Source: Lichtheimia corymbifera B2541
Taxonomy: Eukaryota; Mucoromycota; Mucoromycetes; Mucorales; Lichtheimiaceae
DNA: 57,129 nucleotides
Reading direction: 5' to 3'
Assembly: GCA_000697475.1 (NCBI GenBank)
Contig: JNEU01000884.1
Span: 1 to 57,129, forward strand
A program made the position numbers and the translations under genes. This document shows, piece by piece, positions 34,204 to 43,716 of this stretch (position 1 is the stretch's first letter; each line of letters starts with the position of its first letter). Below the pieces are notes generated by a model. The model was given only the letters and a program-made list of their open reading frames with translations, was not told the DNA's origin and did no database searches.

Positions 34204-34653
34204 TTGACAATGAACAAAGACCACTTGTCATATAGCATTATGGTTACAGCATATGTAAAACATAAAAGTGTCTGTATCTCTAAACTTTACAATGAAACGT
34301 GGGGTCTTCAATCGAACAAAGTTGCTCGTCGGGGTGAAGCGCACCTTGGGTGCAAGTTTCACGATCGTCGTGGCCATTCTCAGATTCACCCAATATCACC
34401 ACCAAACTCGTCGAAAAAAAAATTCAAGAGGTCGACCGTCAGTCCACTTTGGCTGGTGGCGACATTGCGAAATCTCGGAATGGCCACCTCGATCGTGAAA
34501 CTTGCACAGTATACGCTTTCGACCAGGACGAGCAACTTCGTTCTATGAAAGACCCCACGCTTCATTGTAAAGTTTAGAGATACAGACACTTTATGTTTTT
34601 ACATATGCTGTAAGCGTGATGCTATATGAAAGGTGGTCTTTGTTCATTGACAA
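34204..34653 (-). repeat. Foldback element B, inverted relative to A
   Basis: 450-bp element with arms about 195 bp long, starting TTGACAATGAACAAAGACCAC and ending in its complement ...GTGGTCTTTGTTCATTGACAA. Its loop (A9 run, GTCGACC) is the reverse complement of that in A, so A and B lie in opposite orientation around a 72-bp spacer (34132-34203). The spacer recurs at about 56692-56748. Confidence 0.85.
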
Positions 34654-35714
34654 TCACCTCATTTATACTAGAACCAAAAACGCAGAAAGGACTCTGTACA
34701 ATTAAGGCGAGAGAGCGGGACTTGGAAAAGTCAATCTTATTGGTGGAGAGTGCATAATGATTCCTGCAGCTATAGCAAGGTCCGTCTATGATAGCCCTTA
34801 TGGAACCCATGGTATGTTGACAAGCCAGGATAATTAGTGCATCCGGGTGTCCGTGTCGTTGCTTGTTTCCAGAGATCGTAACCATATAAGGTCATGCATA
34901 CAAGATAGCTCATGCTGAAAGTTGTCACAAGTAAGCATATGCACTGTTGTATCAAAGCTCGCTCTTTCTTAAACTTAACGACTTAAGCTTTCAACGAACC
35001 AAGCTTCTGTAACAAGTACTATTGTTGGGTATCATTTATATATGTTTATTATCCTTGAAAATACAAGCGTCTATTTAAATTTGTGCACTATCCAGATAAT
35101 TGCCGCCGCCTCCTACCGTCTTCTATCAGCATATGAACAAGGAAACTCAGTGTAATAAAGCAACAAAGGTGCCTCAATGCAATGACGTAGATGATCCAAT
35201 CTCACTTCCCGATCTTCAAATCACCATCCTCCCTTTCACTCCAGAAACCAACCAAAGTGGATGCATATAGTTCAGCAGGTATCATTGTGTCATTGTAGCC
35301 TTGGTTGCTGCCGCCATAAACATCTTCATCCATGATTCCAAACTAGTTGCGCTGTGTGCCTTGACTCCACTCATCCATGGTGACTTTCGTCAAAGACATA
35401 AACCCTCTCCTCCATGCCATCCAATCCATCATCATCCTAAGCCGCATCCATGTAATATGATCCATCCTTCCTGCTGACGGCGTGCCAAGTAATCAAGTCA
35501 ACATTTCAGGATCACCCACCACTGTGCTTGATTGTATTCATCCATCCATAACCATTCAAGTCCAATACGTTGATACAAAGAACTCATGGGATCGCTTCCT
35601 TTTCCATCCGCCTGTTGGTCAATCACTTGCTTGGTCATCGTCTCTCGCAACTCAACCAGGTGAAGAATGCTTGTATTGCGCAGTAGTAGTAGTTGATGGT
35701 TGATATATGGGGGA
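34654..35714. other. Intergenic between repeats
   Basis: No gene recognised. Many CATCC/CATCA units around 35370-35560. Confidence 0.4.
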
Positions 35715-37235
35715 ATCCATAAGGATCCGTATGTATTGAAACACGTTGCTACACGTAAATAAAGCTGCTTCTATACAGTGGCTATCTGCTGTCCACGGGG
35801 CAAAGACTGCAAGGCATGCTGCTGCAAGTAAAGATCGCTGTTTGAGATAATGGTGTAAAGGGAACGCTAATAGCAACTGCTGGAATGAATGCTGTCACGA
35901 TTGGTTGTGGCGGATGAGAGTGCAAGAGAGTGTGTTGTATCAAGGCACGCAGGTGATGTAGTAGAGCGACAAGAAGGCTGTGGACACGGCATTGACTTGC
36001 CATTCAGCCAAAGACAATCGGATCAAGGCAGCTGCAGGATTGACATGATGGGTTGAAGCAGGGCAATCGTACGCAGGTGGTAGTTGTAGTTGAATGCACC
36101 AACAGTTGAGAATGGGGAAAGAGGCGTTAACCCAGGAGAGGAAGAGCTGGAAATTAAAATAGGTTGACTTGCCAGACACATCTTGAACACTGTAAACTAA
36201 TCCTTAACCTTGAGATTGCCTTTCTCGAAACTCAAACTCTCACTTAATATGCTCCGGGACACGCTGATCATCCTCGTCTTAATAAAGAACCCACACTTCA
36301 TTCAAAGATTTTGAATGGGAGGGTGTAATGTGGGGTTTACTATGATGGACGGAAATTCCGCACCCGCCCGATTTCATCGAAATGTCAAACAATATGCATT
36401 ATCTTGGGATTGACCACTTTGAACTTGAAACTTGGTAAGCAGGTTCGCTGCGACATGCTGATCAACTCCATTCATTTAAAAACCGCACGTTTCATTATGA
36501 TGTTTTATGAATCGGACGGTCCAAATATAGGACGGACCGAACGCAAGTAGGGTGCATAGTGCACCCCCCCGCCATTGTCCACCTCCATCGTGAAACTTGG
36601 TCAGGCCGTGGGCTTCAACATGCTGATCAACTCCATTCAAATAAAAGTCGCGGACTTCATTGTGAGAATTAAAATGCGGGCGTCCGACGATGAATGTACG
36701 TGAATATATATAGGATGGACGGCCCATAATCTTGAGATTGCCCATTTCAAACCTGAAATTTTCACACAAGATGCTCTTGGACATTCTGATCAACTTTGTC
36801 ATAATAAAGACCTCACACTTCATTCGAAAAAATTGAATGGGAGGGTGTAATGTGGGGTTTACTATGATGGGCGGAAATCCCGCACCCGCCCATATTCATG
36901 AAACCTCAGTTACTCTGAATTACCATGGGATTCCCCATCTCGAACCTGAAACTTGGTAAGGAGATTCTCTGAGTCATGCTGATCAACTTCATTCATTTAA
37001 AAACCACATGCTTCATTATGATGTTTTGAAATGGGAGTGTCCGACGGATGTATGGACGAGAACATAAGTAGGGCGGACGGCGCATAACCTCGAGATTGCC
37101 CATCCCGATCCTCATATTTTTCAGGCAAGGTCCTTTTGACCACGCCGAGCAATATTGTTCACATAAAGCTTCCATGCTTCAAATGAAAAAATAGAGAAAC
37201 AGGTACCTTTATATTTTACCTATGAGCTGTAAGCG
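35715..37235 (+). repeat. Dispersed repeat R1, copy 2
   Basis: Most complete copy. The head (from ATCCATAAGGATCCGTATG, including GTTGCTACACGTAAATAAAGC) matches 55500 onward and the complement of 940 downward. From about 36210 the tail is a run of six degenerate monomers of 160-200 bp, with GCTGATCA-type cores near 36261, 36456, 36619, 36785, 36977 and 37142. Two of them are followed by a second motif, GGGAGGGTGTAATGTGGGGTTTACTATGATGG in part (36320-36350, 36838-36870). The end merges into a decayed foldback-element terminus (37195-37235). No intact ORF. Confidence 0.75.
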
Positions 37236-38775
37236 TGACGGAGGTCCTTCCTCCTAATGGATGGTGTTGAGAGCACCACCTGGTGATTACACACATGCAC
37301 CGTTGACAGCTTACTGCTTCAATGGATGGTGATGCTTGCCTTTGGGAAGGTACCAAAGTAAACAACATCTAAATGATGAAGTTATGCATATTGGTTGCTC
37401 AATGGAGGATCACGTTTTCTCGTAAAGACATCAGAATATGCAATATCGTTTTATACAAGACCGATAATGGAACTGCCTTTATTATTCTGAGCTATGGTTA
37501 TAGGGAAAGTGTACATAAACTATGCTTCTTGCTACCTTGCCGTGTTCACCATCGTTATCCTTTGCGTCGTCTTGTTATAGCCACCACCATCCAAGGTCAT
37601 GCCACCCAATACCTATCAATGCCACAATAGTAAATGAGATCTAATGCACTTACCAACACATACAACAGTGAGGAAATGGAACCGATGCCACCGCAAGTTG
37701 ACGCGGGGGGGTTGATAAGAAGCACCAGTGCAGAGAAAAAGTATGCGAAACGTACACCTCGTCCAGCAAACGCAAACGTAGAGAGACGCTGGGTGCAAGA
37801 TTCAATAACCAGCAGGTTCCATTCCCAACCTTGCCAACCATGGTCGAAACTAAAGTAGACAATGAGTGAATGAATAGAGAGATAGAACCAGCCAACGTAC
37901 CTTGAGATGCAAAAGTGAAAGGTGTCCAAATAAAGACCACGCTATTGCAATCCAATGCAACCAAGTGAAGCAATGTGGTCGTAGCGATTTCTACTCCAAC
38001 CTACTTGTTTATGTCTCCTAGAAGTAGTCCACATTGACAAAGGTCTTGAACGGTCTCGAGCAAGCGATGCTTTGGTCGAAGTCAACGGTTGCCTTGGCTA
38101 CGCAAACGCTGTAGTATTGAAAGCACGTAAACAACGTCACACACTCTACTGCTACGCCATTAGGCAACACGTGATGGACGTTGCTATGAAGAGTTGCAAA
38201 TGTTTAAAGATCTAATGGTATGCATCCCTGAGCGTGCACATTTTTCATATCCGAAACACAAGAATAAGTGGTCTGTGCGCGGCTACATTTACTTCCCGAG
38301 CGTCTGCATATACTCCCGAACATTGTCCGGTGTCACATTTGCCTCTGGTTATCCCATTCATGAGTACACGGTTCGTAAAGTACGATACGAAAATGGATGG
38401 GACAGCTTACATACTGGTCTTCCGTTATATTAAAAGGTTGTCGACTTATCGAAGCGTGCATGTTTAGTATACTACCATAACAGCTACTAGCTTTTGATAG
38501 TTGCTGTAGAAAAGTTCGTATTCAAAAAGCTTGCAAATTCCTTGTTCGAGCCCTTATCTAAAAATGTGGTCCTATGTAATCTATATCTGATAATACTTAT
38601 GGATCATTGTACCATTGTGGAGTGGATAAATCCTCGTATCAACCTGCTTAACATCCACGCGTGTGATTGTTGTTGGTGGAATGGTAGCTGAATTGCTTAA
38701 TCTTGCTGCTCCCTTGACCTAATCACGAGATGAATTGGATGCATTGGCAACAGTTGTCAGCGCTTGGAAAAGCTT
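37236..38775. other. Accessory DNA with possible gene remnants
   Basis: Two stretches look coding-like but cannot be joined into a gene. On the minus strand at 38000-37500, all three frames are open in parts, with intron-like signals (GTACGT to TTTAG at 37900-37853, GTAAGT at 37594) and hydrophobic residues. On the plus strand about 38020-38214 is open for 60+ codons (containing ERSRASDALVEVNGCLGYAN). No family recognised. Confidence 0.3.
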
Positions 38776-38784
38776 TATATATAA
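38776..38784 (+). promoter_or_regulatory. TATA box of proline-rich micropeptide gene 1
   Basis: TATATATAA, 68 bp before the ATG at 38852, followed by an A-rich leader. Its position rules out the longer ORF that would start at 38735. Confidence 0.55.
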
Positions 38785-38851
38785 CGAAAGAAACGAAAAG
38801 GAACAACCTCATTATATCGACTTCCATCAACAAGCAGTAATCACGCAGCCA

Positions 38852-38926
38852 ATGTCACCTCCAATTCGACCTCCTAAAAAGCCGTTGCCTCGTCCATATC
38901 CAAAACCAATTCCTCGTCCTAGTTAG
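38852..38926 (+). CDS. Proline/arginine-rich micropeptide 1
   Basis: A 24-residue ORF: MSPPI followed by RPPKKPLPRPYPKPIPRPS. It shares RPPKxxLPRPYPxP with the separate 25-residue ORF at 42463, and the DNA in that block is about 70% identical. Both have a TATA box 70-95 bp upstream, an A/C-rich leader with CAACAA, and no signal peptide. The composition (Pro 46%, Arg/Lys, no acids) resembles proline-rich ligands for SH3-type domains or the Pro/Arg-rich defence peptides of animals; function is unknown. An in-frame extension upstream to 38735 is open but would run through the TATA box. Confidence 0.6.
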   Translation: MSPPIRPPKKPLPRPYPKPIPRPS

Positions 38927-39953
38927 CTGGAGCCATCGTCCCAGGATAGAGACCAAGATTGAGGACTTAGCCTACCAATGCCGAGTTATCATGATTATGT
39001 CACCAAGCTCAAGTTTCTTTTTGATCCATCACCATTAAATTCTACTACGTACGATTATTGTTCTTGATTCCATCATTGATACCATATAAAGACCATCCTT
39101 GATCCATTGATGAAAGAACCAAAAATAGCATTGGATTCATTGTTCGATTACATGTTAAAAGTTATGGTTGTACTCCTCATTGTCATGATGGTGATCCATG
39201 GATGAAGACCAAAGAAGAGAATCCAATCAATGAAACTATGGGGGAGGATTATTGTTTGTGTCTTATGCAGATCATATTTGTTGTTGTGTTGTAGACTCGA
39301 CAGCAAGATGATAGTTTTGGGATGAACAACAGAGCGATCCTGGCTACAAACATTGTGGCCTATTCTGCAAACCATTCAGCATAAAACACCACGGCATATC
39401 CACATAATGACGTTGTAGTAGAATATGGGGTGGATCTCATTGTTCACAAAGTTTCCATGATTTAACAATGAAACCACACGGGTCACAAGGTTTCTTAAAG
39501 GATGCAACATTGACGATCGCTGCTATTCTCCCATCGACGATGATCGAATGGACTAGAAAAATTGCGGCATCAAAATAAGTCATTGGTGGCCTGTTCACAT
39601 GTGTCACGGCGGAATACGGGTTTTGCTGCTGCTTTGTGCGGTTGAAATTTCTTTCCAAGAAACTGCCGCTCCACATCATCTACGTGTATGATGTCAATGC
39701 TACGTCTGGAAACAATGAGTGGCGAAATCCAATAATGTGGATAACGTCAGATCAGTATGCTCATCTGCCTCACAAACATGACGCAAGTGCGGCGTGTATT
39801 GGGAGATCTCTCAATCCAAGCAAACAACAACAAACATCAGCTCATTCTTTGTCTCACCACATGTTTCATATTAACTTGATGGTTTAAATACACAGCTGCT
39901 TCTTCGGTCTCTCAACTACCCCACCCATCTGTCAACCATTGCCGTCCACAAAC
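38927..39953. other. Intergenic
   Basis: No gene recognised. TTTAAATA at about 39884 could be a TATA-like element for the mini zinc-finger gene at 39954. Confidence 0.4.
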
Positions 39954-40190
39954 ATGGCAGAATCAGATGAAGCATTAATGACAAGCTCCCTCGTCAATTC
40001 TCCATCAAACGATATGCTTGCAGCACCCAAAGTGGCAGTAGCTAATGATCGGCGTAGAAGCACTTCAGATGTTTTTCGATTAAGGCGTTCGTCGACTATC
40101 CTTGAATCTGTTCCACGCTGCTCCGTGTGCCGTCGTCGCTTTCATTCACTAGGAAACCTTGCAAACCACCATCAACTGTATCATCATTAA
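39954..40190 (+). CDS. Mini C2H2 zinc-finger protein, paralog 2
   Basis: Single-exon gene for 78 residues, paralog of 32592. The N-terminal ~40 residues are Ser/Ala-rich and unrelated to paralog 1. Residues 46-78 match it: DVFRLRRSS, VPRCSVC, RRFHSLGNLANHHQLY, ending HH. The single finger is C-x2-C-x12-H, and again closes the protein. A basic NDRRRS stretch precedes the conserved block. The ATG at 39954 is preceded by CACAAAC. The gene sits 1.0 kb from the proline-rich micropeptide 1 gene and 0.8 kb from the glutaminyl cyclase gene. Confidence 0.75.
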   Translation: MAESDEALMTSSLVNSPSNDMLAAPKVAVANDRRRSTSDVFRLRRSSTILESVPRCSVCRRRFHSLGNLANHHQLYHH

Positions 40191-40962
40191 CCATTATATA
40201 TCATCAGCATTGTCATCATTTTGTAAATATATTGCTTCATCTTGCTTTCTGTAATCTTTCTATTACTTTTTTTGATATCTTTGATGACAACGTGCTTAGT
40301 ATATTTTGGGTTCTGGTTGACAAGATGAAGTAGCTGCTATAAATCATGCTTGAAGCATGGTCTGGTTGATAAATGTGGTGTGATAATGCTTCTTGAAACA
40401 GCAATTAGAAGCTTCCCATGCATGAGAGTTGTGTAACCAAAATGTCATATCACCCCATATGACGAAGTCTCTCACTGCTACTAGCACATTGGCCAGCAAT
40501 CATATGCATACAGCATGACTAGCTACTTTTTTGAGACCTGGTTACATCATGAATTCAATCATTTAGAGGAATGCTAGTTGCTGAGACATGCCATTGAGCA
40601 TATACAATGTTCAATGATATGCTGGAGAAGCAAAGAGGCATCACGACGACAAGGAATGATTTTAATGCATGTGCCTTCCATGATCGCTAGCAACCAAATA
40701 TTCTTGTGCATTGTCACTTGACAAACGGCTCTCTCAGCAATTATTCACCTTTGCTTACTAGTCATCTTTGTCTCAATGGCTATGAATGTCAAGGCAAATA
40801 TATTTACACATTGTGAGTGTGATCTTTCTTTCTTTTATTATATATGAAATGAATAAGGGTGGCGTAAAAGTGGATGGTCCATGTAAGCAACGCGTAATTT
40901 ATCTGTGAATGATTCTAATCACTTGGGTCAACCCCGCCACTCTTCTCTTTATCATTAGCATC
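40191..40962. other. Intergenic, upstream of glutaminyl cyclase
   Basis: No gene seen. CTCTTTATCATTAG just before 40957 could be a 5'-UTR intron acceptor for the cyclase gene. Confidence 0.4.
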
Positions 40963-42028
40963 ATGCTGGCGTCGTGGTTGCTTTTATTGGCAGCAGCAGT
41001 TTCTTGGACCTATGCTTACAAACCCCTCTCAACACAATCGTTATCCGGCATTGCAGACAGCAAGCATCGCGCGTTAGAGTTGGCCGATCCACTCATGATA
41101 CCACGCGTATCAGGCACACCTGGCAATCAGCAAGTGCGTGATACTATTGTACAGCATTTCCGTAATCTCGGTTGGCATGTTGCTCTCGATGAGTTCATTG
41201 CAGCTACACCTATTGGCGATACTACGTTTGCAAATATCATAGCAACACAGAATCCTGAAGCCCAAAGGAGACTTGTGCTTGCAGCTCACTATGACTCCAA
41301 AGCAACACCAGAAGGATTTATCGGTGCGACTGACAGTGCCGTGCCATGTGGGATGCTCATGGATATCGCCGAATCGTTGCCTTTCAAGACTACAAAACTA
41401 GACAATACCACTTTACAACTTGTGTTTTTCGACGGCGAGGAAGCGTTTGTGAAATGGAATGAGTATGATTCTATCTATGGTGCAAAGTAAGTAAGCAGAA
41501 GGTGATGGATAAACGCGCGTATATTGATTGAGCGCTTTCTGTAGGCATTTGGGACAAGTTTGGGCTGAATCAGGGGATCTCGAACGCATGGATGTGATGG
41601 TGCTATTGGATTTGATGGGTGCTCCCAACCCTACTTTTCCCAATTATTATCCATCGACTGATTGGCTCTTTCGCAACCTCGTCGATATTGAAAAGCGACT
41701 CTACAAGGTCAACAACATGTTTGATTTGTCGTCACCCCTGACATACCGTGGATATCTCATGCAGGACGACCATTTGCCTTTTTTGCATCGTGGTGCTGAT
41801 ATCCTTCATCTCATCCCTTATCCTTTCCCTGAAGTATGGCACACAATGGATGTAAGTTGCTTGGGTGAGGGGACTTTGCGATATTGTCACATATTGACTT
41901 TAATTTGCTTGTAGGATAACGCTGAAGCTATTGATCCAAATACTGTTGAACGATTGACCGTTGTCATGAAAGCATTTGTCGCCGAATACCTAGAGATCAC
42001 CTTACCCACTTTACATACTGAATTATGA
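40963..42028 (+). CDS. Secretory glutaminyl-peptide cyclotransferase
   Basis: Zinc enzyme (M28-peptidase-like fold) that converts N-terminal Gln/Glu of secreted proteins to pyroglutamate. Three exons (40963-41486, 41545-41851, 41915-42028), about 314 residues. The start chosen opens a clear signal peptide (MLASWLLLLAAAVSWTYA); an ATG at 40909 would add 18 residues. Motifs: PRVSGTPGNQQVRDTIVQHF, LAAHYDSK, the metal Asp in GATDSAVPCGML, the catalytic Glu in VFFDGEEAF, MVLLDLMGAPNPTF, the loop QDDHLPFLHRGADILHLIPYPFP and the metal His in WHTMDDN. All expected zinc ligands (Asp, Glu, His) are present. Introns are GT-AG and in phase. Confidence 0.93.
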
Positions 42029-42362
42029 AATACAAATATACATCGATTGAAGTTGAATATGTTGGTTGTAATGGATGGAAGGGTGCTCTTGTAAAAGTTG
42101 TCAGATCATTGGCAACAATGAAGGCCAATGCATCTTCCTTTCAAAGGATCATTTTTCCCAGGGTAGTCTTTGTTGGGTATGACTCATTGTGGAAGCAGAA
42201 TTTGGACTGGATGTCAACCTGTTTGGAGACTTCTTTGTTGTCGGTGTGATACTCAATTGGGCACAATGGACCAGCAACCATGACAACTTCCCAACCCCAT
42301 TGACAACTTTGATATTTTGGTTGACGACAGTTATTGTCATTGACTATGCTTGATTCAAAAGA

Positions 42363-42370
42363 TATAAAAG
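42363..42370 (+). promoter_or_regulatory. TATA box of proline-rich micropeptide gene 2
   Basis: TATAAAAG, 93 bp before the ATG at 42463, followed by a pyrimidine-rich initiator-like region and a CAACAACAAGACAAC leader, the pattern of a strongly expressed gene. Confidence 0.6.
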
Positions 42371-42462
42371 GCCATGCTCAAATCATATCCTCCGTTCTTT
42401 AGTTACTTCTATCTTCTCAAACAACATTCATTACCACTTCTACTCTGCAACAACAAGACAAC

Positions 42463-42540
42463 ATGCCTGCCGAACGTCCTCCAAAGATGGCTTTGCCTCG
42501 TCCTTATCCCCCTCCAAGTGCCATCAAGCGTCCTCGCTAA
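42463..42540 (+). CDS. Proline/arginine-rich micropeptide 2
   Basis: A 25-residue ORF: MPAE, then RPPKMALPRPYPPPSAIKRPR. It shares RPPKxxLPRPYPxP with the ORF at 38852. It forms a neat transcription unit: TATA at 42363, leader, ORF, and an AATAAA signal at 42679, within about 320 bp and 430 bp clear of the upstream gene. The ORF is too short for standard gene finders. No signal peptide, Cys or acidic residue except one Glu. Function unknown. Confidence 0.65.
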   Translation: MPAERPPKMALPRPYPPPSAIKRPR

Positions 42541-42678
42541 AAGCCACTGCAATCAAGGTCAACGAGAGCCGTACCCAGTACTCACAATTGGAAAAACCAA
42601 GACCTCTACTTTCAAGCAATGATCTTTTTGGTGTTTTTGGCAGCAACTATCCTTTATCTGGTTGCATAAATGGTCTAT

Positions 42679-42684
42679 AATAAA
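42679..42684 (+). terminator. Polyadenylation signal AATAAA
   Basis: AATAAA 139 bp after the stop of micropeptide gene 2 and 166 bp before the CDC8 start. Confidence 0.5.
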
Positions 42685-42849
42685 CATCAACTAAATGCTC
42701 TCGTATATTTATACATGTCTTTTATTGTCTCGTGAAGGTTCAAAGAGGATTTTATAGATGCTAGTTGCTGAGCTGTCTCTATGTCAATGCAAAAATGGAT
42801 ATCGCTCCCTCTCTCTTTCTTTCTTTCTTCTCTCCGCGATTCAGATATC

Positions 42850-43716
42850 ATGTCACGAGGTCTCTTGATTGTCGTTGAAGGTTGCGATCGATCCGGCAAG
42901 TCGACTCAATGTGCACGACTGACAGAGCGTTTGAATGCCACTGGCCATAGCGCAAAGCTTCTCAAGTTTCCTGGTATGTAGACTGCAACACTACACCTGA
43001 CTATTACTTGCTGACCACTCCCATTGGCAACAACAGATCGCACTACTCAAACCGGTCAAATGATTGACGGATACCTGAAGCAATCGAGCCACATGAATGA
43101 CCAGGCTATCCATCTCTTGTTTTCAGCTAATCGGTGGGAGGCCATGTAGGTATTTGGGATATTGGGATATACGTGACCAATGCTCTCACACACGTGATAT
43201 TTTCAGGGATGCCATGGAACAAATGCTGAAATCAGGCACACATTTGGTGGTGGATCGTTATGCCTTCTCGGGTGTTGCATTTTCTTCAGCCAAGGTGAAT
43301 AGGGACCTATGTGCATCAATGGATGAGGGTACTTATATGAGATTCATATTAGGGGCTTGATCTTGAATGGTGTAAGCATCCTGATGTGGGCTTATTGGTA
43401 CCGGATCTTGTACTCTTCCTTGATTTATCGATCGATGAAGCTGAAAAGCGTGGAGGATTTGGCGTTGAGAGATATGAGACGCGTGAATTGCAAACCAAGG
43501 TGCGAGAAAAGTTTATGGCATTGAAGGAGCTCTCTTGGAAGGTATGGTTGCATAGGAATGATGGGGTGGAATGGTGATCTAATCATCACTTTTACACCAC
43601 AGGTTATTGATGCCAAAGGATCCATGGATGAGGTGCACAGCGCAATGTGGGATATCGTCAATCAAGCAGTGGAGAAGCCTGTGGAAAACGACCTCGTATT
43701 TGGATTATGGAAATGA
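42850..43716 (+). CDS. CDC8: Thymidylate (dTMP) kinase
   Basis: Phosphorylates dTMP to dTDP for DNA synthesis. Five exons (42850-42973, 43037-43145, 43207-43294, 43353-43541, 43603-43716), about 207 residues, the family's normal size. Motifs: P-loop [13 protein letters not shown] with the Arg of eukaryotic type I enzymes, [56 protein letters not shown], then [13 protein letters not shown]. An in-frame ATG at 42781 would add 23 residues, but the later ATG matches the family start. All introns are GT-AG and in phase. Confidence 0.95.

Noticed and set aside
36925..36965. TCGAACC strings that could be tRNA B boxes
   Set aside because: They belong to the R1 repeat monomer; no A box, acceptor stem or anticodon arm can be placed around them.
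38735..38926. Longer 63-residue version of proline-rich micropeptide 1
   Set aside because: Its N-terminal part contains the TATA box at 38776, so a transcript from that promoter cannot include it.
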